Part shown: piece by piece, positions 13,095 through 26,700 of the stretch | Layout of the letters: each line of letters opens with the position of its first letter | How positions within the stretch are numbered: position 1 is the stretch's first letter | Origin: Chamaea fasciata | Lineage: Eukaryota; Chordata; Aves; Passeriformes; Sylviidae | Reading direction: 5' to 3' | Assembly (NCBI GenBank): GCA_029207755.1 | Contig: JARCOQ010000593.1 | Location: 1-64,000 of the forward strand | DNA: 64,000 nucleotides | The notes under the pieces: model-generated | What the model saw: the letters and a program-made list of their open reading frames with translations, nothing else | Told to the model about the DNA's origin: nothing | The model's database searches: none | Position numbers and translations under genes: made by a program

Positions 13095-16000
13095 CTTTTT
13101 TTAATTCAGAGTTAGATAAACCAGAAAATAAATGAGAAAAGCAAAACACAAGTTGTCAGAGTAGCTGTCCATCAAATTAGAATCAATTGAGTGATTATAA
13201 ATTATGAAACAATATGTCTGTAATTGCTCATAGGGGTCTTTTACTCTTGACTGTGGCTCAATCAAGATCAGCCGAACACTTACTAATGCTCTGCTTCTTC
13301 AGCTCTAACTCTGCACCCACCTGTACTCATTTATCCTTAAACTAGATACACTGCCAAGGAAAAGTGTGACTGATCACAAGTTTAAGTCATTAGTACCAGC
13401 TGTATAAATAGCTTGTGTATATGCTTTTAATGATCAGAAGAAAATATCACTCAGTTTCAAAGATATAGCACATAAAGATCGGCATTTCTGGATTCTGTCT
13501 ACAAACAAATTATTTGTTTGGTGCTCTAAGCAATGAGTTCTTGTTCCTGGAAATGCTATTCTACATGGGGGAATTCTTCGTCCTAATATTTTCACCCCTT
13601 TGATGGGAGGCTTCTATTCATAGGTTTTTGGGGGTTTTTTTGTAAACGTACATGGAGTTTGCTTGTTTGGATAGGTTTTGTTATTTTTGTGTACTTAAGA
13701 GCAATTTTAAAACATTCCCATCCAAAGAAGTGTCATACAACAAAATCGGATTTGAAAGGTTACAAGATCCTCTGTTCTATTACTTTCTGAAACTATTCCA
13801 GTAGTTCTTTCACTTGAATACTTCCTTAGTACTGATAGTGTTCTTGTGGCTATTAAAACAAAGCACCCAGGATACAATGTCTTCCCATCATTCTTGATGT
13901 TCAGTCATGCTCTAAACACTCCTGCCCATTCACAAGGCTCTCACGAGCCACTGGGACATTTCCCACTGCTCCTTACTTACCCCTGATGCCTTCATGTCTT
14001 CTAAACGCTCCCAACATTTAATGGTTTTTACAGCACTTCTGTCAACATCCAAGTTCCATATTTGTATTTAAAGTCATTTTCAGCTTCCTTAATATGGAGT
14101 TTTCCAACTGACACGTCTGTAAGTGCGCACTCTCCTGTTTAACTACTGGTCACCACAAATATTTAAAGGAATTCAGGCACGCTTTCTTCAGCAATCCCTT
14201 GAAAAGAAGAAACCTGGATTATCAGACAAAGGCTACAAAATGGCACTGATGATCTGGCTCAGCACTGTGCCCTGAAGGCTGTTGCAGGCAGAGTAGTTCA
14301 GCCGCAAGATCATCGCCCCTTTCTACATTATCTGGAAATATTTCTTTAGCTCAACAGGGAGACAAGCTACACCAAAAATCCACACCTTATTGCCTATTTT
14401 CATTGTTTGTCTAACAGTTCTTTTGGTGGCTCTTCCCCAGCGTAACACCTAAATTCCACAAATACGGGAATTCTATTTCAAACTGCACCCACTTCTCATA
14501 CCACATTGCTCCATATTCAGTAAAGCAAATGAAGTTCTGATGTATTTGAAACAAGACCACTGCCTGCAGGAGCTGTACTAGGGTACTACTGGTGCCTAAG
14601 AGAATCCAAAACTCCCTCAGAATAATGTCACTGCCCAAAAATACCTAGATTCCACTCAAATCTTCCCTAACACGTTACCAAGCCCTACAAGATCAGATGC
14701 TACTTAGATGTGAACGTTCCAGGGTGTTGCTCAATGCCCAAATTGTGACTGAACTTCAATCACAATTGAATGGGAGTGTTTTCAAGCCTCAATTTCCTCA
14801 CTCGTATTTCCATAGAGAAATTTAATTTCTGCTGGAATCTACTACATTTTTTCCAAAGGCAGATAGAATACTGGTTCCAACCAACTTGGAGCTGCAGTAA
14901 AGAAAAACACTGGAAATACTTTAAGCAACTGCAGATGGCCATCAGAACTTGTGTACAAATACTCCTGGATCATTCAAGGAAGTATATTAATTCAAGACCA
15001 CTGGAAAAAGGTACCAGTTAAAATGTCTGCCATCTCTCCTTGCAGTCACCAGGTGTATGTTTGGTGGCTGCGTGCTTCACTTCAGCACAAGGAAGACTTG
15101 GCATTTTTAATTTACAAGCTGCAGGTAAACTTTGAAGATGTTACTGGTTGTTGGCAGTATTGGCTGTTCAATTTGCTCTCTTCATACCCGCTTCTTTCTT
15201 CTCCACCTTGCCCCACACAGGAAAAAAAAAAAACCTACGTAAGTGCTCTTCAGAGAGGAGAGACTAAATCACAAACACTTCAGGGCAGGAAGCTTGAACA
15301 GTTGAAGCTCTTATTTGCAAGTTCTGTAAATGCTATTTCATACAACTCGATATATTCGCCACCCCACCTTTTCCACAGGCAAACACTGTATCCATCCCTC
15401 CACCCCTGAAGCCCACCAGGGGCACCCCGGTATCTCTGCCACCATCTTGAGGAGCAACAGACTCTGAAACATTATTTTTAAGGAAATTGACAATTATACA
15501 CACAGCATACGCTGTTTGCCTCTGCAAGTCACAGCCAACATTTCTATTCTTTCCTCCAACAATAAATTTAAAGTGTGTACTACATTTATATAAGAAGAAT
15601 ATATAACCCAAGAGCGCCGGCTGCAGCCCCACAAAGCCACCAAAAGTTTATTTTGTCTCGCAAAAGAAGGCAAGCACCTTTCAGAGGCATCACCATTTCC
15701 TTCTCTCCTGGATACAGATCCCTTCAGTCAGATTTGGCACACTCGCTTGCATTAAGAGGACAAGATGGAGCAATTCTGTCAGTGCAGCAGATTAAAAAAA
15801 CCTGCCACCAAGAGGCTTTATTCCAAAGGCAATTCTCCTCTGATTCACAAAAGGTCTGCCTACCATACAGCCAAGCAGAGGCTCCCAGATGGTGCTGGCA
15901 AAGCAATCTCCACTTTCTCCCAACAGCACAGCAGCATGTTGATGTCTAGAAAAAATATTTCCAGTCCTGATCCCTTTGCTGTCAGTTCTGTAACATGCAC

Positions 16001-19000
16001 TGCCCTGATTAAATAAATAAAAGCCTATCAACCACCAGCAGTTTCAAGACTTACATGAAGCTCTCCTACTCTTAGGGAAAAACCCCATGAAGTCAGCATT
16101 TAAAACCAAGAGAAAGTGCTTGGAATTATATCTCTTTCTTAATGACAGTCTCACTATTCCCTAAAGTTTGGGGAAGTTCTTTAAAGCCGCAACATTTTTG
16201 GCCAGGTGATCAATAGTTTGCTTCAGTACGAGACAGGACTAACACTGGACAGGTACCTCTAAAGTCACCAGAAACCAGCAGATTGCAGTTGGCTTCTCTC
16301 ACAGACACACCTCTAAGCGATCTTGGCTCCCAGTTCCAGTCTCCTCCACCCTGGCATCCACACATGAACAAATGGACTAAGCAGCATTGCTCAAATCCTG
16401 CTGCACTTGCTTAACCTCCATAAGATTTCCCAGGAGAACTTTACTTTGTGGCACTTCTGCTCTCCTTCAATCCTGCAGCTCTTCTGCAAGTTTCTGCTCA
16501 AGACTTAGCACAGACTACTCAAGAAATCAGAACACAGGAACTCAGAAATATTTCAACAATTAAGCTTTCTTCTGGAGTAGAACCAACCATGTAAATCATA
16601 CAACTAGAATATTTCCCTGATTTTTATTTTAAGCTTTAAAAAAAATCCACACTAATTAAAGGACCTTAATACATTGATAAAGTATTTACCAGGCCAATGA
16701 ATAAAAAGGTTGAAGTTTCTCTCAAAGAAAAAAAACAAAAACAAACAACCAAAAAAACACAACCAAACAAGTCTAGGTGGGAGATAACAGGCACAGCACC
16801 CTGTGTCACATTTTTCTGTCTTGAAGAAAAAATAATGGGGATGTTTGGACAAGTATTTATCAGAACAAAGCCTACAGTGGCCCCTGAGGATAAAGTCAAA
16901 TTTTTTCAATGCCAGCTAGTCAGTAGCTCATCGTGACTGTTAAAAAACTGAACTCAAGGACACTGGCAAAAGCAAGATTTGAGAACTGTAGATATACTAT
17001 CAAATTTCTACCATGTGAAACTTATTTTGATGGCCACAACAAGCAAGACACATTCCCTAATGCACACATTTGTCATACTCAGGTTTGTTACACCGAGTGA
17101 TTTAAAGTGACCCTGCAGAAAAACTGGTTTGCAAAGACAGCAGACAAGAAAAACTTAGAGGCCACAAAGAGTAGAAGAGGAAAAACTGAACCACCACTTG
17201 CTAATGATAGTTCAGTTCATGCACTTGTGTATGCAGACCCAGCCAAGCCAACAGAAGGTGAATGAAAAATCTGAAAGCACAATTGAGCAAACCTTCAAAA
17301 AATATCTATCACTTAAGAGGCCAATTTCATATGCACATGATGCTGAAAATTTAGAAGAATCAAAATAATTGAATACTGAAGCAGGAGGATAAGAGTCCAT
17401 ACCATTGACACAAGATCATTTTTTCCTCTTAAAACAATGGGAGAAATGTCTTGTATTAAAACAATTGCTTTCTTTAGGACTTCTAAATTGCACTAAATAT
17501 TAACCTTCCTAAAACTGCACAATGGCAAACCCAAATTAAAAAAAAAAAAACTTGGGACAAGAAGAAACAGTGATATATATGAACACAGTTCAACAGATCT
17601 CCATAGACACTCTTACATTTCAGAATTGAGTTCATATTGACTATCATACACATTAATTTGAAATCCCAGCTTTAGTCTTTCATACAAGTTCTACTTCTCA
17701 GTATTTTTTAATGAGGAACTAAGATCTTAATAAAGCCATTCATTTCATTGTATCCGAAAGTCCTTTGCCTGCTGTACATTTTCTCTGCAGCTGTAGGCAT
17801 GCATGAGTATGCCTAGCATGTGCATCTGCGTATTTCTATTTACACTAGGAGTGCTTAAATATTCATCTGCAGTTATGTATTTATGTACACAGCTAAAACC
17901 ACACAGCTATGTTAGATCTGATGTATTTTAATGGGGGTCAAATCTTCAATCCATGCTGGGATTTTCTGCTATTTAAGAGAAACAGGCTGTGGAGCATTTG
18001 ATCTTTTTCTCCAAGAGCAAGATAAAATGTCCCAGATGTGCCCAATTCTCAAATGCATTGTTTGTATCTCTTGTAAGAACAAGTCTCCAGGCACCTGAGC
18101 AAAGATAACCCACGTTACATGGATACCTCACAGACTGGCAGCAAAGTGCTGTCATCTTACCAACCAATATTAAAAGCAGGCTACTGCATGAGGCTGCCAG
18201 AGAGGCTTAGGCAGTGCTGTTACAGCTCACATTTCGCACTTGGTTTGCTACAAGAAGCAACAAAAAATAGTATTTTTAGCTCACCAATAACAATAGGAAA
18301 AGAGCAAGTGCTTTCCATAAAGAAAGATTCTCACCTGACACCAGGAGCCCCCTGGAATCTTGGATACAATCAAGCTCTATGAAATACACTGCTGATATAC
18401 CTTGCAGATAAGACAGAATTTTACACCAATCTCAGTTTCCCATCTTAATATATTCTCTTTGCTGTGACAGGTAATTATGCAGAGCAGGACAGCCCTCTGA
18501 ATCGCTGTCTTGTAAAACAAACATCGCTTTAATTAACATAACCAGTACAACAAAACATTTTCTAAATTTGCACTCAAGAGAAAAGATTCCCTTCACTAAG
18601 ACAGCAGCTTGAGGGCATTGAGAGGATTTTTTGGACTTGGGGGACAGGGACAGAGCAACATTACTTGTTTGTTTTCAGTTTTGTGCCGCTCCTCATCTGA
18701 TTCACCGGCTATTGAGAACTGACAGAAATGCCACCTATCTTATCTAAACAGTTCTTATCTGACCTTTTTTGGCTTCTCTTGAGACAGACAGCAGGACTCT
18801 GGTACTGCTAAAGGAAAAAGTACTGCCTGGTATCTCTAAAAACACAGATTTTCAGAAAGAAAAGAACAGTCGAATGCATCAAACAAGAACACTTTATTCC
18901 TTCAATAATGCTTACGTATTTTCACTATTTCAAAGTCTCCAAATAAAGCTTAGAAATTAAACACGTTAATGCTACATTCAAATATTTCTCTCTTCTAACC

Positions 19001-20186
19001 TAAGCCAGGAAAAAAAAGAAAACCAAATCAGGAAAAGAAATCCTTATTTTTACTACAAAAAGTCTCAGTTTTCCACATGAGAAGCCACATTCTCAACAAA
19101 TCGATGCCAGAAGAGTCAACATTATTGAAGAGGGTTAAAGTGAGCTGTCAAATTACCTTCCATCCTCTGAGGATGTGCACTACACTACCAGCATGTTTCC
19201 AGCTCTCACATTCAGAGTAGGAGAGCCAGGACTAAAACATCTGCTGGGCCTAACAAGGTCCATGTCACATCTCTGTGATAACACATTGCTCATGTCTATC
19301 ACGTAACACAGGCAGAACATATTCTCCTGGTTGTAGCCCCTTAGATTCCTCGGTCTAAGCAAGAAATTGGCAGCCTGCCAGGCTTCCTATGGACCATTCT
19401 GGGGTGGGACCACCAGGTAAATCTCCCCGAGTCAGGTCATGATATCCTAAAGAGAGACACTGCCCTGCTTCCCCATGGATAAATGGGATGATGAGCAGTG
19501 CAGCAGGAGCAGGAAGCTCTGCTAAGTTTCCACCACTGCCATGCATTTTCTCTTCACTAAACATCGATTTACTTGCAGGAAGAAAGGCTCCCCTAATAGA
19601 ACCTGTTCTTTTTATTGCAACCAAGAGGGAAATGGCGAAAAAATAGCTTGAAACTATACCAGTTTCAAGCTATTATTAACTAGCAGGCATACACTGACAG
19701 TAGGAGAGATGCGGTGGCAAGAGGACTTTCAATAGCCAAAGAGCCCTTTCATCATCTGACCAGCTTCATCTATTGTATTCAAATAAATGTTAAAATACAG
19801 AGAAATCACACATATCTAGAGCCTTTACAAGGAGTATCCAGTTGCAGATTTCTTTCTGCACATGACTAAATTTAATGCATCCTTGCCGTATACAAAAAAA
19901 AAAAAAAAAAAAAGCCTTGTGAAATGAGAGGTGCTAACATTTTCTAACAAATGCGATGACATTACAGAACAGGATCCTTTTTGTTACTCATGAAAACAAC
20001 ATGCACTTGGTGCAATTGATTTCACACATAAACGGCAACAGTTTCAAAGCCCAATATTGCTTTTTTTGGCCAGTTAGTAGAAACCCATTTCTAAAGCTGA
20101 TAGCAACTCTGACAATTAATTACAAGCTCAAGATCAAGCATGTCAAATCCTTGTGAAATCCCTAGACATCAATCAGAATGACTCCT
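13095..20186. other. Non-coding AT-rich DNA, no gene recognised
   Basis: The segment is AT-rich with scattered A-rich tracts: an A/CA-rich run around 16727-16770 and a 20-base poly(A) at 19894-19913. Open frames up to about 150 codons (14951-15409 plus, 15575-15949 plus) have no recognisable domain, no family resemblance and no consistent splice framing. I see no RNA gene. A perfect short hairpin at 19642-19674 is listed separately. It may be intronic or intergenic. Confidence 0.6.
19642..19674. other. Perfect 14-bp inverted repeat with 5-base loop
   Basis: The left arm AATAGCTTGAAACT (19642-19655) and right arm AGTTTCAAGCTATT (19661-19674) are exact reverse complements around the loop ATACC. 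The stem is too short for a typical microRNA precursor and no flanking extension pairs. Function unknown. Confidence 0.8.
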
Positions 20187-20191
20187 GAGGG

Positions 20192-20716
20192 TGTCCTGGG
20201 TTGAAGTATATTCTATCACCATCTTCATGAACTGTTGAAACCAGGTGAGGCAGTGCTCCCTGCCTCCTCCACTCTGGCTTATCTTCTGTTAATGGGCCAT
20301 CAGCACCTTTGCTACACAGCTCACAGATAACCCCCTCCTGGACTACCTCCTGTTAATGGGCCCATCAGGCCTTATCACATGACTCACCATCCCATTGTGG
20401 GATGCTCCGCCCAGAGGGAGAAACCAAGCATTCCAGCCTGGATATAAGCTGAGACTCTGAACACCAGAGGGGCGCTTACCCACTGGATTCCCAGAGGACC
20501 CGAGCTACCAGACCTTTCTACAGGATCACTGCTTCAGGAAGACCACCTCATCTGGACTGCTTCCATCACTACGCTCAGGTTGTATTCTGACTCTGTCAGT
20601 GGTCTTTTGTATTATTGCATCGATTTTATTTTACTTTCTTTCCTTTTTTCTTTTTTCCTATTAAATTGTATCTCTGACTTGGAGCCTCTCATTTGTTTTG
20701 CCTTCAAACTACTACA
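20192..20716 (+). mobile_element. Solo LTR of an endogenous retrovirus (ERVL-like) with intact ends
   Basis: The element starts TGTCCTGGG and ends CTACTACA, giving the canonical TG...CA ends, and is 525 bp long. Identical 5-bp copies GAGGG flank it at 20187-20191 and 20717-20721, the expected target-site duplication. Inside, in the plus orientation, are a TATA-like box (GGATATAAGC near 20440) and a poly(A) signal variant ATTAAA near 20661, in the right order for U3-R-U5. No internal retroviral sequence is attached, so it is a solo LTR left by recombination between two LTRs. A 5-bp duplication and the TGTCCTGGGTT start fit avian ERVL (class III) LTRs from memory. Class I is the alternative, since class II normally gives 6 bp. 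Confidence 0.88.
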
Positions 20717-20721
20717 GAGGG

Positions 20722-23700
20722 CCTCCATAGAGTTCAGAGCAAGTATTCCCTCTTTTTGCAGATCATCTTTCAGTGCCTCTGAGCTGCACAGATTATCAGC
20801 AGGAATATTTTATGGAATAAGATCAAGGTAAATAGGACCAGGAGGTGTACAGTTTCCTGAGTTTAGGTACAACAGACTTGCCACAGGTAAATAACTGCTC
20901 ACTTAGGCACTTATACATATTACAGCCTGGTGAGGGGTGGGGAAACACTCACAAAGGAGACTAAAACACACTGCAGGGCAAACTGCAATTCCACCAATCC
21001 ACACCTGCAAAACTCATTTACCACAACCGTGCTCAGTACTCCATAAAGACTCCTAATGAATTTATGCAGCACCAGTACAAGTTGACAAATACATGAAAAA
21101 CATTTTAAAAAAAATAACTATAATGTCATGATGTTCCTCATGCTGATCTGAGTCAGGGAAAGAGCTGAAGGGCATTTCCTTGTGAGCTGAGAGGCCCACA
21201 GAAATAACCCAGCCATGATTGTCCCCAAGGACAACAAATGGGGCAGACCCCACACTTCCAACAGGCTGAGCTAATCAACAGATCTGCACATCTACTGCAG
21301 AATCTGCATAAGAAATCGATTGAAGCCATGTGTCGTTATGGATTCATTTTGCCAAAAAATTAACTGTGACGGGTTGGCACGGTAATGACTTGAACTTTTC
21401 CACAATACCATGAAGTACTGATGCTTCTGGAACAACAAAGTAGATTCTGATGTACCATTTAGCCTTCCTAGAAAGAAACCACGCCAACAAGATAAGGTAA
21501 TCTTGAAATTGCCATCTCCAAGCTTCCTAAAACTGGAGAGAAGGTTTGAAATCTATTCGGACTCTGATTAAACTCAGCAATCAACACGGTAAAAAATATA
21601 TTAAATAGAGCTTTTAAATAGACAAACTGCAACAGTATTTACTTATTTTCTTCTGTTTCTCCTCCCTGGAATCAAGTACTCAGGAAAACTTCTTACTTCT
21701 ACAACAGCATATTGACTTTTTGACACTATGATCATTAAAGTCAACGTGGAAAATACATGCCCAAATAGAAAATCTAGATGCTGAAAGGAATATCAACCAA
21801 GTCAAATCCAACTTTTAAAAACAGAATCCTCAAGAAATGAGTCACCCACCCCCAAAACAAATGCAGCAGGAGAGGCAACTTATTCATCTCACAGAGATCA
21901 TTCTCCTATCTCTCCATGCTCTGCTCCAAAGTGTGTTCAAATCAAAGGTTCTCATTTTTTTTCCTCTTCCCCTCAAATGTATTTAATTAGGTTTTTTTTT
22001 TCTTTGAAGTCAAGGAAAAGAGGCCTATTTATTTCAAGGAATATTTAGCCTGGCTTTTTCCTTCCAGTGTTCTACCTCACTGCATCTTCAAACCCATTGT
22101 TCCATAGGGACAGGGAGGCATCCAAATAAAGATTAATAAAAAGGCAATTACTGTGGTATTATTAATTGAAGGAACAGGATCACTTTTTCCAGTGTCAATG
22201 AACTTCAATACACTAATAAAATTAACAAATATCAAAGTGGTTTGGGTCTGAAATAGAAACATTTCCATTAAATCTGAGTAGCTTTTCCAAATACTGGGCA
22301 AATAGTTTGATACACTTTGAAATACTAAAATATCTCCAGTGCTCCAAGATGAAGCTGAGCAAATTTCACTGTATGAAATGAGAGTAGACATTGTTTGCAC
22401 CTTCTAAGCATGCATTATATTTTCATCTTGGTGCTTAAAACAAGGCCACTGCAAGGAGAATTTCCACTATCCCAGCTGTCAGTAACTGGTTTTGTGACTT
22501 ACCTGCTGGGGAATTACTCACTTCCCATTGCAAATCTGAAATCACTGTTCATTTGGACAGACTGCTCCTGACTGCACCCTGATGATGTGTCCTCAGTCCA
22601 GCTCATGGCACTGGCAAGATAAATGTGTAGAATGAGATTAGGGGCAAAACACTAACAAATTTTGCTTAGATCAATGACATGCACTCACACCCTGTCAGTA
22701 CTACCTGACATCTTCCTGACAATATTATGAGGCAATTAATGTCTGTATGTCTTGGCTGATGGAGGTGAATTATGGTAAGTTCTAGGAGGCAACTGTCTAA
22801 AGCAGGGGAAGCTGATTAATTACCCAGCAATAATTCATTATTGAGACATTTAGGTTGACTTGTGCACCACAAAGTCAGAGAGAGCAGGAAACAATCAAAC
22901 CTATGAATACTATTCAGACTAAACTCTTTGCAGCTATAGCCATAGAGGCACATATACATAGAAAATAACACCATCTCAGAGAAATAAGGTGCTTGGAAGC
23001 AAATCCTCAAACCAAGTGGGCAGTCTCCATCCCATACAACGGATGTATCAGCACATGCAGCAGGAGCGCCTGTGCTGGAATTCTCACTATTTCTCAGGTC
23101 TGCCTGTTTCCTGTATCAAACAATGATCACACACCCAGGGGCACAAATGAGGAGCCAGTCTGCAAAGCCTTGGGCTTTGATCTCACACTGCTACACTGAA
23201 GCAAATGGACAGGAAAATAGAAGAAGCCTGTAAACACCTCTGCTGATAAAGATCTGTATGTTAATACCATTAACATTGACTACATCGAATTTAAAGCTGA
23301 TATCTGCCTGCATATCACATACAAGTCTCTTTTCAGGTGTACAAAAAATGTGTCTATTTCACAGCATTTCTTCCTTTACTTCTCCACCTGGATCATACAG
23401 AAAATACATTTCTTGGCCACCAGCAAATCATTACCCCTCATGGGGACTGTTCCCTAAAGAGTTTAAGTACCAGAACAATGGACTACTGCACAGCACCAAA
23501 TTTCAATTGTGACTTAACTATTCCACAAAGGGGATTTACTGTAGTGACACCTCTCAGGAATACACCATTATTTTAAATTTCACTGATATTTTCCACTAAC
23601 AAAACAGCACTTCTACTTTAGCAGTGATTCGAAGATGGAAACTTTCCATAAAGCCTTTTCTTTCCTCTGGGTGTCAGAGTTGTCCTCAAAGTCCTTCTGT

Positions 23701-26700
23701 GTTAAAAATTAATTGTCTGGTTTGGTCTAACACACCCAATGTATTAGTTAAGGAGTACATGCAGAGTAATATTTCAGAAAGATTACAACCCTCCTCCCCA
23801 GAATCTTGGATGGCAATTTTGGGTTACTCTGAACCTCTCTCCAGCTTTGGCTTCTGAACTTTTCATTAGTTTTCCTCTTTTTGTAACCTGCTGTCCAAAT
23901 ACCAGAACAACCACTTGACCATTTCCATAAGCAAACCATCCTCTGCAAAACTCTTCAGTCAGAATCTTATTATTAAAGCAAGTTTTTCCAAACAGTTTCT
24001 GCTGCAGAGTCAAAGGGCCCTCTGCTCAGAATCCTTTTCCTTAAAAGGATGGGGATATGGATGATTTCTGTGCCTTGTAAAGGTCCAGTGCCATTCACCT
24101 CTGGATACCAAACTGTTCTTACATCTGACTGGGGATGTAGTCACGGAAGATGAGAGGATTTCTCTCTAGCAATGATATCCTGCCCCTTGGCAGATATCAG
24201 GCAGTTCAAATCAAATTTCAGGTTTAGCTCACAACACTCAGGATGCTGACAGATGATGGAAGCACTGTCACAGCAGCTCTAGCTTGACTTTCCGCCTACA
24301 CTACTGCACATTTTAAATCACTTCCAAACAGGATCACTAGAAATGGGCAGCGATCCTTAAATCATCCATGAAAACACAATGGCATCCAACAGGTGTTTGC
24401 TTGAGTTATCCCCCTAAGGGAAGGCAGTACTTAAACAGGCATATAGAGGAAAAAAGGAATAATTCTGTTCCTAAGAGCTGCCTCCTTCCCCTGTCTCCTC
24501 ATTTCACATCAACATCTAAGAGGTCAACATTCAAGAGCTTTTCTTACAGTCTCTTCTTGAACTCCTCGGACTTGTTCTCATCTCAGTATATCCAGGTAAC
24601 TCCATTTAGAGTTAGTATATCCAGGTAACTCCATTTAGAGTTACTGGAGATTTGTTCATCACGTTTATTATCTTCCAAGCTACTAGGCAAACCAAGTGGG
24701 TTATCCTGTCTTAAAAATTCCAGGTCTGCCTGACCAATATATGATAGACATTCAATTTAGGAAATACTGCCAAAAAGAAGACATTTCCCTGATCTTCTGA
24801 GTATAGTGGACACCACATAAAAGTACTAGAGCAGAGCCATGAAAACCAGAGCAAGGGGAACAATGCCTGGCCCAGAATTGTCTCTCTCACACAGAAAAAA
24901 AAGTCAGAACAATTAGGAGGAAGTCCAAGATTATTTAGATGATAACCATGTGTCCACCAAAACACTGCACTGGGGAAATGGATGGAGTCTAGAGAATTAG
25001 AGCAGCTGCCAACATGAGACTTAAGTTTGTAAACACACTTTTCATTGTAACTCTCCACAAAAAACCTTGGGACCTTTCACTACTCTCCCCAGAGGTTTTG
25101 GCCTTGTTATTAGTTTGCTTGGTGCCAGTTTGAGTGCCACTGAACCCACCTTATAATTTATCTTCAGAATATTTAATTAGATGAATTTTGTGCTCTATTA
25201 ACATGCTTGGGTTTAACTTTTTGCCTTATTTAACATTATAAAGTAGATAAAGGATAGGGCCTATAATTGTTTACATCGCATTAGGCACAATTTCTGCATT
25301 CTGTGAATGCTTCCTCATTAGTTTTTCTCTGCTTGCTTAATTTATCCACTCCAAAAGACTGAATTCATTAACTACAATTACCATGGTTATTGTCTTTGGA
25401 ATATTTTTATGTACTTATAATTAACGTATTTTAAACATACAGTCAAAGGTCATACATTTGAAATCATGTGTAGCCTTCCGTACTGATATCAAGATTTAGT
25501 TCAAGAATATGATTGATAATTTAAATATTTTCCTTTCTCAAGTCATGGAGCATAATAGAATAATTATCAAAAAAAATACTGCCATATCATCCTATCATCA
25601 TGCCTATTCTATTATTCCTGTGGATTATTTGAGTAATCCATAATAATAAAAGTTCTAACGAACAATAATTAAGAGAAAAGATACAGGATAGTTCCTTCCA
25701 GTTTTGATACCATGAGCCCTGTAAGGTTAACTCCGAAGGCCTCCAACGGGCGTTCAGAATAATTCATTTTGTGTATGATATTCCTTATTTATAGCCAAAG
25801 CAGGGAATATACTTCAGCTTCTAAACATTTACAATCTCTAATCCATTTTTTTTTCAACATGAGTAATTTACATATCCAAGTCCAAACTGAATGAAAACTA
25901 CGTTTTGATTTACTAAAATCTCATTATTCTTCTAATTGCAATAGGCACGAGATTGTACAGTAGCAAATCCCTCCAATTTCCACTAACTTCACTGAATACC
26001 ACACCTTAACTTTATACAGGATAAAGATATTTAAGGAATTCTATATTGTTTGACAGTTCTAAGATACAGTTTTGCTTTTGCAAACTGTATTCCAACTGCT
26101 GTTTTCAACATCACCTCATGCTACACAAAAATCACAATGCAACCTTTTCATTTCCACTGGATACATGCAATATTATTATTAGTTACTAAAATTAATTGTG
26201 GGACACTGTCATGATCTTTAGAAAGGTTAAAAAATCCTTCGTTGCCCTTTAACTGAAGTCGTTTCAAGTGCAAAAACGCCAGAATCAAAGCACAGCAATA
26301 GAGAAAAGGAGAGGAAACAGAACTAATCTTATTAAGGAATGAAAAATAGATCCTTTACCATAATGAGAATGGTTCCTACAAATGGTGTTTATTGTGTGCT
26401 TAACAAAATAAATATTAATAGAACTTAGCAAAGTAATGCCTTAGATCCAAGCTTATAGCATCATATCCTTTCAATAGTTATGCTTGTTGGTTTTGTCCTT
26501 TTCTTCATTCCTGTCATTGATTATCCTTTGACCTAGTCCTCCCTCCACCTCTGACCATCATTCATCACACATGGTCTTATACTGCAAATCATCTACCCAA
26601 AAGAGAAACCAGTGCATTCTTCAGCCAGTGATCAAATTCCAAGTACTCAATGAAACAAGTCTAAAATACAAAAGATTTTTCAGTTCATTTTATAACTTGC

